Shown here: in pieces, positions 22,623 to 30,850 of the stretch
How the letters are laid out: each line of letters opens with the position of its first letter
Numbering within the stretch: position 1 is the stretch's first letter
NCBI GenBank assembly: GCA_031550535.1
Contig: JAVBOM010000050.1
Location: forward strand, 7,194-71,193
Direction of reading: 5' to 3'
Length of the DNA: 64,000 bases
Source of the DNA: Avichristensenella sp031550535
GTDB taxonomy: Bacteria; Bacillota; Clostridia; Christensenellales; Aristaeellaceae
Program-made: the position numbers and the translations under genes
Notes under the pieces: model-generated
The model's database searches: none
What the model saw: the letters and a program-made list of their open reading frames with translations, nothing else
What the model was told of the DNA's origin: nothing

Positions 22623-24200
22623 TCAGCCCTTCGGGCCCGCGTCCACAATCGCCTTGGGCATGTCCTTGTACTTGGCGAAGTTCTTCACGAACAGCCCCGC
22701 CAGGTTCCCCGCCGCCGCGTCGTAGGCCGCCTTGTCCTTCCACGTGCTCTTCGGCGTGAGTACGTCATCCGGCACGTTCGGGCAGGTCTTGGGCACCATC
22801 AGGTTAAACGTCTCGTCCGTGTAGTACTCGCTCTTCTCCAAATCGCCGTTCAGCGCGGCCGTGACCATCGCGCGCGTCAGCTTGATGGCCATGCGCTTTC
22901 CCTCGCCGCCCGCCGGGCCGCCGGACCAGCCGGTGTTGACGAGGTACACGTTGGAGCCGAACTCATCGATGCGCTGGCCGAGCAGTTCCGCGTAGCGGCT
23001 GGCCGGCAGCGGCAGGAACGGCGCGCCAAAGCAGGTGCTGAACGTAGCTTGCGGCTCGGTGACGCCGCGCTCCGTGCCCGCCAGACGCGCGGTGTAGCCG
23101 GACACGAAGTGGTACATCGCCGCTTCGCGCGTCAGCTTGCTCACCGGCGGCAGCACGCCGAACGCGTCCGCCGTCAGGAAGATGACGGTCTTGGGGTGGC
23201 CCGCCACGCCCGGAATCTGCGCGTTGGGGATGTACTCGACCGGGTAGCCCACGCGGGTATTCTCGGTGATGCTGCCGTCGTCGTAATCCAGCGTGCGGGC
23301 GTTCTCGTCGATCACGACGTTCTCCACCAGCGCGCCGAAGCGGATCGCGTCCCAGATCTGGGGTTCGTTCTCCTGCGAGAGGTTAATGCACTTGGCGTAG
23401 CAACCGCCCTCGATGTTGAAGATGCCGGTCTTGCTCCAGCCGTGTTCGTCATCGCCGATGAGCTTTCTGTCCGGGTCGGCGGAGAGGGTGGTCTTGCCCG
23501 TGCCCGAGAGACCGAAGAACAGCGCGCTGTCCCCTGCCGCGCCCACGTTGGCGGAGCAGTGCATGGAGAACACGTCGTTCATCGGCAGCACATAGTTCAT
23601 CACGGAGAACACGGATTTCTTGATTTCGCCGGAATACTGGCTGCCCGCGATGATGACCATCTTCTTCTCAAAGGAGACGAGGATGGCCGCCTCGCTGTGC
23701 ACGCCGTCGACCTCGGGGATGCAGTGGAAGCCCGGCGCGGCGATGATGGTGAAGTCCGGCGCGAACGACGCAAGGTCCTTCTCCTCCGGACGGATCAGAA
23801 GCTGATGGATGAACAGGTTCTGGCTCGCCATCTCGTTGACGATGCGGAAGTTGGCGCGGTACGTCGGGTCGGCGCCGGCGTAGCCGTCAAACACGAAAAT
23901 CTCGTGATTCTGCAGGTACGCGGTCATCCGGCCATAAATCGCGTCGAACTTTTCCGGCGAGATCGCCACGTTCGTCTTGCCCCAGTCGATTTTGTCATGC
24001 ACGGACGGATCGTCCACAACGAACTTGTCGTCGGGCGAGCGGCCGGTATACTTGCCGGTGTAAACGCACAGCGCGCCATTGTCGGCCAGGGTACCCTCGC
24101 CCCGCGCCAGGGCCTTTTCGACCAACGTCGGAATGGGCAGATTGCGGTGGATTTCCTTGGTGTTGATGATGCCCAGATACTCCAGGTTCACTGTTGCCAT
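22623..24200 (-). CDS. pckA: Phosphoenolpyruvate carboxykinase (ATP)
   Basis: The 525-residue protein carries the ATP-PEPCK core: the P-loop GLSGTGKTTLSADPDR, the metal site LIGDDEHGW, the substrate loop YTGRSPDDKF and NTGWSGGPAG. It interconverts oxaloacetate and PEP with ADP/ATP. In anaerobes the PEP-carboxylating direction can make ATP. Together with oadB in this window it places oxaloacetate and related acids at the centre of the host's energy metabolism, though the link is inference. GGAGGCG precedes ATG 24200. It is monocistronic with its own terminator; a partial dispersed repeat lies in its leader. Confidence 0.96.
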   Translation of the reverse strand: MATVNLEYLGIINTKEIHRNLPIPTLVEKALARGEGTLADNGALCVYTGKYTGRSPDDKFVVDDPSVHDKIDWGKTNVAISPEKFDAIYGRMTAYLQNHEIFVFDGYAGADPTYRANFRIVNEMASQNLFIHQLLIRPEEKDLASFAPDFTIIAAPGFHCIPEVDGVHSEAAILVSFEKKMVIIAGSQYSGEIKKSVFSVMNYVLPMNDVFSMHCSANVGAAGDSALFFGLSGTGKTTLSADPDRKLIGDDEHGWSKTGIFNIEGGCYAKCINLSQENEPQIWDAIRFGALVENVVIDENARTLDYDDGSITENTRVGYPVEYIPNAQIPGVAGHPKTVIFLTADAFGVLPPVSKLTREAAMYHFVSGYTARLAGTERGVTEPQATFSTCFGAPFLPLPASRYAELLGQRIDEFGSNVYLVNTGWSGGPAGGEGKRMAIKLTRAMVTAALNGDLEKSEYYTDETFNLMVPKTCPNVPDDVLTPKSTWKDKAAYDAAAGNLAGLFVKNFAKYKDMPKAIVDAGPKG

Positions 24201-24338
24201 GGGACGCCTCCGTTCTATGAATGGGTCTTTGAGTAGGTGATCGTTAAGGAAACAACAATGTTCCCCTTTTTCTGACTATACGACGAATATTCTTTTTTTC
24301 CTGCCCGGGGGGCATAAAAAACACAAAAGTTCCGGTGA

Positions 24339-24394
24339 CGGCGGCGTTGACTCGAAAATCGGAGGCATCGAGCACGCCGCGAGAAATCCCGGCC
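24339..24394 (-). repeat. Two-hairpin dispersed repeat, copy 6 (decayed)
   Basis: On the plus strand GGCGGCGTTGACTCGAAAATC, split by changes, then GAGGCATCGAGCACGCCGCGAGAAATCCC is alignable end to end with other copies, but both stems are damaged. It points towards pckA, in whose upstream region it lies. The rest of 24201-24338 shows nothing I recognise. Confidence 0.6.
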
Positions 24395-24400
24395 GCATTG

Positions 24401-24429
24401 TTGACAGATAAACCCAAAGCCTATACACT
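24401..24429 (+). promoter_or_regulatory. Sigma-A promoter for the isoprenylcysteine-methyltransferase-like gene
   Basis: A perfect TTGACA, a 17-base spacer and TACACT, ending 30 bases upstream of ATG 24460. AAGGGGG is the ribosome site. Confidence 0.85.
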
Positions 24430-24459
24430 GTATGCGCTATATGCGCAAGGGGGTAAAGA

Positions 24460-25035
24460 ATGAATACCCGTCAATTTGTCTTTTTTATGCTGCTCAGCGG
24501 GTTTTACGCGGCCTATATCTCCAGGACGCTGTCGCTGAAACGCCGGGGCATCCGGAGCAACCTGCTGGTCGGCCGGCTGACGCGCGGGCAGATCGTCCAG
24601 TGGGCGGTGTTTGCCGTTACGTTGTCCGGCGTGGCCGTGCAATATGCGAGCGTATGGCAGATCAAAAGCGAACCCGCCCTATGGCTGGTCGGCTTCCTGC
24701 TATCGTGCCTTGGTCTGTATTTTTTCGTGATGGCGATCCTGACCATGCGGAGCAACTGGCGCGCGGGCTACGGCGCGGAGCAGAACACGGACCTCGTCAC
24801 CGGCGGCATCTACCGCGTCAGCCGCAACCCCGCCTTTGTGGGGTTTGATCTGCTGTACATCGGCTGCGCCACCGCGTATCCGGGCGTGCTGAACATTGTC
24901 TGGGCCGTGCTGGCGGTGTTGTTGTTCCACCTGCAAATACTGGGCGAGGAGCGGTTTCTGACTGAGCGGTTCGGGCGCGCGTACGTGCGGTATTGGCAGA
25001 AGGTCGGGCGGTATTTCGGGAGACGGGGCGGGTGA
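24460..25035 (+). CDS. Isoprenylcysteine carboxyl methyltransferase-like membrane protein
   Basis: The 191-residue protein has four to five hydrophobic segments and the ICMT/PEMT signature TGGIYRVSRNPAFVGFDLLY (R.S.NP..), followed by LQILGEERFLTERFG, the conserved EE..L...FG cofactor loop. These enzymes bind S-adenosylmethionine at the membrane and methylate small or lipid substrates; bacterial members rarely have known targets. It has its own promoter. It is convergent with the nuclease-like gene; no partner gene is evident. Confidence 0.87.
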   Translation: MNTRQFVFFMLLSGFYAAYISRTLSLKRRGIRSNLLVGRLTRGQIVQWAVFAVTLSGVAVQYASVWQIKSEPALWLVGFLLSCLGLYFFVMAILTMRSNWRAGYGAEQNTDLVTGGIYRVSRNPAFVGFDLLYIGCATAYPGVLNIVWAVLAVLLFHLQILGEERFLTERFGRAYVRYWQKVGRYFGRRGG

Positions 25036-25074
25036 CGCGGGCGCGTACACCCATCCCCGCCGTGTTGGCACTTG

Positions 25075-26205
25075 CTACAGCGTGCTTTCGTACTCTTTCA
25101 CATTGTCAATGTACTCTCTGAAAATCTGCAAAAACGCCGTCATTCGTTCCGCGTTTGATAACACTTCCCATGAGAAATTAGGTCTTTTACCGAACCAGTC
25201 TCCCGCAATAGTGATGCCTGGTATTTTTCTGAACTTTTCAATCAGTACCGACTGTTTTTCTTGTGTGTCGTATGGCGCCTTATAATACTGAGAGTATATC
25301 TCTATCACAGTATTCTTTCCGTGGATTACGGCGCATAACTGATGTGGAATTTTACCGTTATAAATGGGAACGATGCTGCCATGTACTTTCCCGCGGCCAA
25401 AGTTGATCGAGCACCCCATATCCCTGAAACCTCGCAAAAGTTGACGGCACACCTCGACCGCATCTTCACCGGATGAAGTGCGTGCGTTCTCCAAAAAGCT
25501 CTCCTCATCCCAATCGCGGGATTCTGTTTTTCCCTTCGCCTGCATGCCAAGGACTGTCTGTCCAACGATCTGCGGCACGAGGGTTTGCACCTTATCCGAA
25601 GACAAATACTGCCTAATCTCAAGACCGAGTACTTCCGTTTGGGACATCTGCTCGTTCAGGAACTCAATGATCCGTTGCAGGTTAAGCGGGATTACATCCG
25701 CGACAAACAAAAGCCTCAGCCTGCCAGCCTTTAGGTTTGCCGAAACGTTTTGCCAGTATGCTTCCTGCTTCTCCTCGGCAATGCCGATGTCCGCGAGTAT
25801 TTGTGATCTGCCGCTTGAAACTTGCTCCTCATACTTCTCCCGTATCTTTTTGATAGGCCAAGAAACAACGGCATTTGCCGCATAATCCATCATCTGCCCC
25901 ACAACCTCGCGCCGAATCCGGGCGTCCGTGCTGCGCTTGACTTCCACAAACGTAAGGATGGCGTCCTGGTCAATAAAAAGATGATCCAGGTAACCATAGT
26001 TGCCTTGCTCTCCCGCGATTGGCACGGCCATTTCCCGGGATATGAAAATCCACTTTCTTGGGTTGTCCGCGTCGATTTGCTCGCCCGCGAGAAGCTCCGG
26101 ATGTTTTTCGATCAAATCCTGGAACAGCGTTTCATTCTCGTATGGGGTCTGGCTTAGCACGGATAAATTGTTATCCTTGTCCACCAAGTAAATGTTCTCC
26201 CTCAC
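25075..26205 (-). CDS. PD-(D/E)XK nuclease-like protein, probably acquired
   Basis: This 376-residue protein has the core of a PD-(D/E)XK nuclease near residues 68-105: YGYLDHLFIDQDAILTFVEVKRSTD, split as LDHLF with its Asp, then VEVKRS with Glu and Lys, then GQMMDYA. That order resembles NucS/DUF91-type nucleases. The C-terminal half (about 225-376) looks like a separate domain with INFGRGKVHGSIVPIYNG and a Trp/Phe-rich end. Codon use is visibly richer in A and T than the flanking genes. It starts at GTG 26205 with GAGGAGG upstream. No methylase or helicase adjoins it. A defence role is a guess. Confidence 0.72.
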   Translation of the reverse strand: MRENIYLVDKDNNLSVLSQTPYENETLFQDLIEKHPELLAGEQIDADNPRKWIFISREMAVPIAGEQGNYGYLDHLFIDQDAILTFVEVKRSTDARIRREVVGQMMDYAANAVVSWPIKKIREKYEEQVSSGRSQILADIGIAEEKQEAYWQNVSANLKAGRLRLLFVADVIPLNLQRIIEFLNEQMSQTEVLGLEIRQYLSSDKVQTLVPQIVGQTVLGMQAKGKTESRDWDEESFLENARTSSGEDAVEVCRQLLRGFRDMGCSINFGRGKVHGSIVPIYNGKIPHQLCAVIHGKNTVIEIYSQYYKAPYDTQEKQSVLIEKFRKIPGITIAGDWFGKRPNFSWEVLSNAERMTAFLQIFREYIDNVKEYESTL

Positions 26206-26273
26206 CGTAATGCCTCCTCTGCAATGGCTGCCGTGCCGGGTTTTCGCCTGGCACGGCAGCTCTTTCGTTTCGT

Positions 26274-26747
26274 CTATAGCACCCTCTCAAACTCAAACTC
26301 ATGCGCGATTGGAATCCCGTCCTCCCCACGCTCGGGGATCGCGGGCTTCAGCCGCCGCGCTTCCGCCATTGCGCCGATGTGCACAGCCGCAAGCGCCATC
26401 CCGTACTTCTGATAAAACCGGATCGCGCCGGTGTTATCGTTGGTGGTGATCAGCCACACGCGGCGGGCGTGTTCCTTTTTTGCCGCCTCCGTGACCGCGT
26501 CCAGCAACTTCGTCCCGATGCCCATCCCGCGCACCAGCGAGAACAGCGCGGCCACCTCGCATTCGCCGCCATCCATGCGGTACAGCGCCGCGCCGAGCAG
26601 CGCCCCGTCCTCCACGGCCACAAAGCCGGGCAGTTCGCGCGTGTCCAGCAGCTTGCCGCGCGAAGCGACCATCGGCCCGCCCCACAGGCAGCGGATGTAC
26701 GCGCCCACGGTCTCGCGGGCCGCTGTGTCCATGTGTTGTATTGTCAT
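26274..26747 (-). CDS. GNAT family N-acetyltransferase
   Basis: A 157-residue protein with the GNAT acetyl-CoA loop VRGMGIGTKLLDAV (the R/Q-x-x-G-x-G/A motif A) and the following ARRVWLITTNDNTGAIRFYQ, split as motif A's end and motif B with N..A..FY...G. Substrate unknown. GGAGG lies seven bases before ATG 26747. Its leader is about 225 bases long and strongly structured (see 26817-26907), with a promoter at 26973-27001. A GC-rich stem, GCTGCCGTGCC...GGCACGGCAGC, follows its stop at 26228-26271, without a T run on the minus strand. Confidence 0.88.
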   Translation of the reverse strand: MTIQHMDTAARETVGAYIRCLWGGPMVASRGKLLDTRELPGFVAVEDGALLGAALYRMDGGECEVAALFSLVRGMGIGTKLLDAVTEAAKKEHARRVWLITTNDNTGAIRFYQKYGMALAAVHIGAMAEARRLKPAIPERGEDGIPIAHEFEFERVL

Positions 26748-26816
26748 AAAGGTTCCTCCATTTCTTTGCCGCTTGCTTTTTCAAACCTGAGACGCGCGCA
26801 AAGCAACGCAGGAAAT

Positions 26817-26907
26817 GCCGGTGACCTGTTTATGTAGGGGATTTCGAAAAGATACCTTCCGCTCCATGAAGGCGTCACCGGCCGCTTTCCCACGGCCTTT
26901 CATGGAG
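26817..26907 (-). ncRNA. Structured leader RNA upstream of the GNAT gene, possible pseudoknot or switch
   Basis: On the minus strand CTCCATGAAAGGC (26907-26895) pairs with GCCTTCATGGAG (26873-26862). The loop of that hairpin holds GCCGGTGAC (26882-26874), which pairs perfectly with GTCACCGGC (26825-26817) further on; GGAAA before it can pair with TTTCC after it. The two helices cross, so they form either an H-type pseudoknot or two exclusive folds. Flanking upstream segments hold more small hairpins. It matches no riboswitch class I can recognise. The function is inference. Confidence 0.55.
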
Positions 26908-26972
26908 GAATACACGATCCGGGACGCGCCGTATCATGGCGGGTTCACCTGCCCGTTGCGTTTAATAACACC

Positions 26973-27001
26973 ATTCTACCATGCGCGCGCAGAGCACGCA
27001 A
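26973..27001 (-). promoter_or_regulatory. Sigma-A promoter for the structured leader and GNAT gene
   Basis: On the minus strand TTGCGT, a 17-base spacer and TAGAAT. It begins directly after the stop of the DUF3795 gene and would give a leader of about 220 bases. Confidence 0.7.
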
Positions 27002-27020
27002 TATTCTCCTGTTCCTGACG

Positions 27021-27437
27021 CTACGGCGCGGCAACCTCCCGCCCGCACGCCCCGCACACCCCGTCATGCTGGCTCACCACACCGCCGCACGCCGGGCACA
27101 GCCACCGCACCCGATCAGCCGCGAGAAACGCGGCCACCCCGTCGCGTCCGGCCGCCCGGCCATTCACCACCAAACTAACCCCGTACTTTTCCTGGTAGCT
27201 CTTGTCCAGCCGCTTCACCCGCGCACACGGAAACGCGGCGCACAAAAAACAGTGCGCATGCCCTTTTTCGGCCGCGCACTTTTTGATTGCGCAGGCAAGG
27301 CAGTGCCCCGCCTTGCCCTCGTCCCCCATCAGGCATCCGGGGCAGGCGTTTTTCGCGCGCAAATGGCGGTAACAGGACATGCAGTTTATGCCGCACGGCG
27401 CGAGCATCCCGTCCGGTATCGCATCCGGCATCCGCAT
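27021..27437 (-). CDS. DUF3795-type cysteine-rich protein with C-terminal zinc ribbon
   Basis: The 138-residue protein opens MLAPCGINCMSCYRHLRAK, then CPGC and HCLACAIKKCAAEKG and CFLCAAFPCARV. This spacing of Cys residues is that of DUF3795, presumed to bind metal. The tail adds a zinc ribbon, WLCPACGGVVSQHDGVCGACG. The joint form suggests metal or nucleic-acid binding, but no function is proven. It lies 32 bases after trpB on the same strand, and the link to tryptophan synthesis is doubtful. GGGAGG lies upstream of ATG 27437. Confidence 0.8.
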   Translation of the reverse strand: MRMPDAIPDGMLAPCGINCMSCYRHLRAKNACPGCLMGDEGKAGHCLACAIKKCAAEKGHAHCFLCAAFPCARVKRLDKSYQEKYGVSLVVNGRAAGRDGVAAFLAADRVRWLCPACGGVVSQHDGVCGACGREVAAP

Positions 27438-27469
27438 GGCCTGTCCGCCTCCCTATGGCAAAATATGTT

Positions 27470-28690
27470 TTACCGCTTCAAATACTTCTCCCCGTCGCCG
27501 TATTTCTCAATGATGTAATCGATGTCCTTGTCCCCGCGTCCGCTCAGGTTCGCGAGAATCGCACCCTGCTTGTGCTGCTTCGCGTAGCGCATCGCGAAGG
27601 CGACGGCGTGCGCGCTCTCCAGCGCCGGGATGATGCCCTCGTACCGCGATAGCTTGAAGAACGCCTCGATCGCGTCCTCGTCCCCCACCGCTTCGTACGT
27701 CACGCGGCCCAGGTCGCGCAGCAGCGCGTGCTCCGGCCCGACGCCCGGATAATCCAGCCCGCTCGCGTTGGAGTACACCGGCGCGCAGGAGTCGTCGTCG
27801 TTCAGTAGGAACATGGACTTGAAGCCGTGCAGCGTGCCGAAGCGGCCGTAGGTCATCGACGCCGCGTGCTCGCCCAGCACCGTGCCCGTGCCCAGCGGCT
27901 CCACGCCGTACAGGTCCACCGGATCGGCCAGGAACGGGGTCAGCATGCCGGCCGCGTTGCTGCCGCCGCCCACGCACGCGCAGACCGCGTCGGGCATGAT
28001 GCCGGTCATTTCCAGGAACTGCTCGCGCGCCTCAATGCCGATGACCATCTGAAAATCGCGCACCATCAGCGGGAACGGGTGCGGGCCAACGACCGAGCCG
28101 ATGCAGTATATTGCGTCCTTGTACTGCGTAAGGTAGCTGTCGAACGCGGAGTCCACGGCTTCTTTGAGGGTTTGCAGCCCGTGCGTGACAGGCACCACCT
28201 CCGCGCCCAGCACCTGCATGCGCGTGACATTCGGCGCTTGCTTTTTGATGTCCACCACGCCCATGTGGATTTCGCACTCCATGCCGAAATACGCGGCCGC
28301 GGTCGCCAGCGCCACGCCGTGCTGCCCCGCGCCCGTCTCGGCGATCAGCTTCTTTTTGCCCATGTATTTGGCCAGCAGCGCCTCGCCCATGCAGTGGTTC
28401 AGCTTGTGCGCGCCGGTGTGGTTCAGGTCCTCGCGCTTGAGGTAAATCTGCGCCCCGCCGATCATCCGGGACAGCCGCTCGCAGTGGTACACCGGGGTCG
28501 GCCGGCCCTGGAACTCCCGGCGGATGCGCCGCAGCTCGTTGATGAACTGCGCGGAGTGGCAGATCGTCTGGTACGCGTCCGCGATCTCCTTCAGCGCGAC
28601 TTTCAATTCGTCCGGCACATACACGCCGCCATACTCGCCAAAATAACCGTCAGGGCTGGGGTATTTGCGAAAATACACGCGATAATCCAT
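27470..28690 (-). CDS. trpB: Tryptophan synthase beta chain
   Basis: This 406-residue protein has the PLP-binding segment REDLNHTGAHKLNHCMGEA, with the Schiff-base Lys in HK, AETGAGQHGVALATAAA, and the phosphate loop VGGGSNAAGM. It condenses indole and serine to tryptophan. It is TrpB1-like in length. No trpA or other trp gene lies near, and a DUF3795 gene follows instead. GGAGG lies eight bases before ATG 28690. I saw no T-box or trp leader upstream; the gap to the next terminator is only about 70 bases. Confidence 0.95.
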   Translation of the reverse strand: MDYRVYFRKYPSPDGYFGEYGGVYVPDELKVALKEIADAYQTICHSAQFINELRRIRREFQGRPTPVYHCERLSRMIGGAQIYLKREDLNHTGAHKLNHCMGEALLAKYMGKKKLIAETGAGQHGVALATAAAYFGMECEIHMGVVDIKKQAPNVTRMQVLGAEVVPVTHGLQTLKEAVDSAFDSYLTQYKDAIYCIGSVVGPHPFPLMVRDFQMVIGIEAREQFLEMTGIMPDAVCACVGGGSNAAGMLTPFLADPVDLYGVEPLGTGTVLGEHAASMTYGRFGTLHGFKSMFLLNDDDSCAPVYSNASGLDYPGVGPEHALLRDLGRVTYEAVGDEDAIEAFFKLSRYEGIIPALESAHAVAFAMRYAKQHKQGAILANLSGRGDKDIDYIIEKYGDGEKYLKR

Positions 28691-28760
28691 CGTAATGCCT
28701 CCAAGTGCTGATTTTCGATAGTATAGCACAAACCGCGCGCATTACAAGGATTTTGCAGAC

Positions 28761-28798
28761 AAAAAGGCGATCCATCCGCGAAGATGAATCGCCTTTTC
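28761..28798 (-). terminator. Terminator of the two-component operon
   Basis: On the minus strand AAAAGGCGATTCATC...GATGGATCGCC is followed by five T. It lies 11 bases after the stop of the lipoprotein gene. Confidence 0.88.
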
Positions 28799-28808
28799 CG
28801 GGCGGTGG

Positions 28809-29261
28809 CTACCCTTTGTTGGGCCTTTGGGGCCTCTCCCGCTCTTTGACCAAGCTGCTTTCGGAGGTGATCACGATTTTCGCATAGTCTATTTTTGTAC
28901 CAGTGAACCTTATGACGTATTCCTTTTCTTTTTCGAGGTTAGCCAGCGTAATCGTGAACTTTGTTTCGCCAACCGTGCCATCCCACGCATCCGTCCAAAT
29001 AACATCTCCCGTTTCGCGATCCACAATCTCCAAAGTGCCGCTTTCGCCCCTCATCTGAAAGGAAGCATCCAAATCCAATGAATCCATATCGGCTGAAACG
29101 TAGATCAACTTTGCGTTCACAAACGGGTCGGATGTATCATAATTCTTCGTTAGTTCCATCTCTATGGTTGTCTTTGCCGCTGCGCTGCCACATGAGGCAA
29201 GCAGAGCAGCCGCCAAAACCACTGCGATGCAAACCGTAATCCTGTTCACTATTCTTCTCAT
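28809..29261 (-). CDS. Small lipoprotein coupled to the sensor kinase
   Basis: The 150-residue protein has a signal peptide, MRRIVNRITVCIAVVLAAAL, with the lipobox LLASC (Cys near residue 25). The mature part is about 125 residues of beta-rich sequence (SADMDSLDLDASFQMRGESG, split at its middle; GDVIWTDAWDGTVGET; YVIRFTGTK), which resembles a small immunoglobulin-like or jelly-roll fold. Its ATG overlaps the kinase stop as ATGA, so it is translationally coupled; this suggests an extracytoplasmic accessory to the kinase. GGAGGAGG precedes it. No family recognised. Confidence 0.8.
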   Translation of the reverse strand: MRRIVNRITVCIAVVLAAALLASCGSAAAKTTIEMELTKNYDTSDPFVNAKLIYVSADMDSLDLDASFQMRGESGTLEIVDRETGDVIWTDAWDGTVGETKFTITLANLEKEKEYVIRFTGTKIDYAKIVITSESSLVKERERPQRPNKG

Positions 29262-30850
29262 TGCGCCTCCTCCACCACCAAAATCGGCAACTCCAGCGTG
29301 AACGCGCTCCCCTGCCCTGGCTGCGACTTGACGTGAATCTTGCCGCCATGCGATACCGCGATGATCCGCGCGATCGCCAGACCCAGGCCGTGCCCGCCGG
29401 TCTGGCTGTTGCGCGCCTCGTCCGCGCGGAAAAACCGGTCGAAAATGCGCTGCAGGTCCGCCTTCTTGATGCCCTGGCCCGTGTCGGTCACGGTGATCCA
29501 CAGGTTTTGCCCCTTCACTTCGCTCGACACGGCGACCGAGCCGCCCGGCGGCGTGTACTTGATCGCGTTCTCCACGAACACGCGCACCGCCTGCTTCACA
29601 GCCCCCCGGTCCGCCAGCAGCGTGCACGGGGCGATGCCGCCATCCTCGATCCTGTGCTCCTTGGCGATGATCTCCGTTTCCTTGATGAGTTCCAGCAGCA
29701 TATCCCGGCTGTCGAACGGCTCAAAGCTGAGCGACAGCGTCTTTTTATCGTGCCGGGCCAGGAACAGCAGGTTCTCCACCAGCTCCTTCATGCCCTTCGT
29801 TTCGCCCGCGATGGCCGCGATGGCCTCGTCGCGTATATCCGGGTTGTCCTTGCCCCATCGCTCCAGCAGGCCCGTGTATCCCTGGATGACCGCGATGGGC
29901 GTGCGCAGCTCGTGCGAGGCGTCCGAGACGAACTGCTTCTGCCGGTTGTACGCCGCCTCAATGCGGTCCAGCATGTCGTTGATGACCACGGCCAGATCAC
30001 GCAGCTCGTTCTGTGTCCCCGCGACATTGATGCGGGCCGATAAATTCTTTTCGTTCATAAGCTGGGCCGTTTCCGTAATATCGTAAATCGGTTGGAACAC
30101 CTTCGCGTTGATCCGCCTGCCGCGCGTTAAAAAACTGAATGTCGCGTACAGCAGCAGGACAAGCAGACCCACCAGCAGCATGCTGAGCACCCGCCAGTCC
30201 TCCTCCAGGGAGAACAGGAGCTGCGCGGTATCGCCGCCCCGGTATGGCTCCTGGTACTGCAGGCGCACGCGGAAGGGGTTCTCGTCAATGTAGACGCCCC
30301 AGCCGTCGAGGATCACAAAGCCATTGATCCCGAGTTGATCCGGTGGGATCATCCGCATCTCCACGCCCGGCACTTCCGATACGGGCGTCGTTTCCAGCGC
30401 CGCCTGCTGCCGCGCCAGATAGTTAGGCGCCTGCAAATACCCGTACAGGATCGTCAGCGCCAGCGCCATGGGGATCAGGAGCCGGAGCAGCAGCCCGCTG
30501 TAGCCCACGGATGTCCTAAGGCCGATGGACAGGCGCAGATACCTGGACAAGAGCGACGAATACCCGCGCGCACGGTCGCTGGCGCGGTTGAACGGGTTGT
30601 CGTCGGCGGCCCACTCGTGGGCTTTCGCCTTGGCCCGCCGCGCATGCCAGGCGGCCTTCGCCTCCTTGGCGTGCTGCGCCTGGCGCTTGCGCTCCTCTTT
30701 TTGCCGCCGGTCGGCCTCCTGCTGGGCACGCCGCTTCTGGTCGCGCCTCTGCTTTTGCTGCTTGCGCTGGCCTTTCCGCCCCTTCGGCTTCGCTTCCTCG
30801 TCGGGCCGCGCTGCCTCGTCGGGCCGCGCGTTCTCTTCAGCCTTCGTCAT
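29258..30850 (-). CDS. Two-component sensor histidine kinase with a long basic N-terminal tail
   Basis: A 530-residue kinase. The first 85 or so residues are Lys/Arg/Gln/Ala-rich and probably cytosolic. Then come TM1 (about 121-139), an outer domain of about 80 residues, TM2 (about 221-240), a HAMP domain (about 241-295), the H-box SDASHELRTPIAV (His 313) and a HATPase with NAIKYTPPGG (N box), DTGQGI and GHGLGLAI. It forms a pair with the response regulator, whose gene it overlaps by 14 bases, and with a coupled lipoprotein. The long basic head is unusual for this class. Stimulus unknown. Confidence 0.93.
   Translation of the reverse strand: MTKAEENARPDEAARPDEEAKPKGRKGQRKQQKQRRDQKRRAQQEADRRQKEERKRQAQHAKEAKAAWHARRAKAKAHEWAADDNPFNRASDRARGYSSLLSRYLRLSIGLRTSVGYSGLLLRLLIPMALALTILYGYLQAPNYLARQQAALETTPVSEVPGVEMRMIPPDQLGINGFVILDGWGVYIDENPFRVRLQYQEPYRGGDTAQLLFSLEEDWRVLSMLLVGLLVLLLYATFSFLTRGRRINAKVFQPIYDITETAQLMNEKNLSARINVAGTQNELRDLAVVINDMLDRIEAAYNRQKQFVSDASHELRTPIAVIQGYTGLLERWGKDNPDIRDEAIAAIAGETKGMKELVENLLFLARHDKKTLSLSFEPFDSRDMLLELIKETEIIAKEHRIEDGGIAPCTLLADRGAVKQAVRVFVENAIKYTPPGGSVAVSSEVKGQNLWITVTDTGQGIKKADLQRIFDRFFRADEARNSQTGGHGLGLAIARIIAVSHGGKIHVKSQPGQGSAFTLELPILVVEEAQ

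Noticed and set aside
22539..24236. 565-codon plus-strand frame opposite pckA
   Set aside because: Exact mirror of a well-conserved pckA; Arg/His/Val-rich composition and no ribosome site.
28691..28760. trp leader or T-box upstream of trpB
   Set aside because: Only about 70 bases to the preceding terminator, with no Trp-codon run and no T-box motif.
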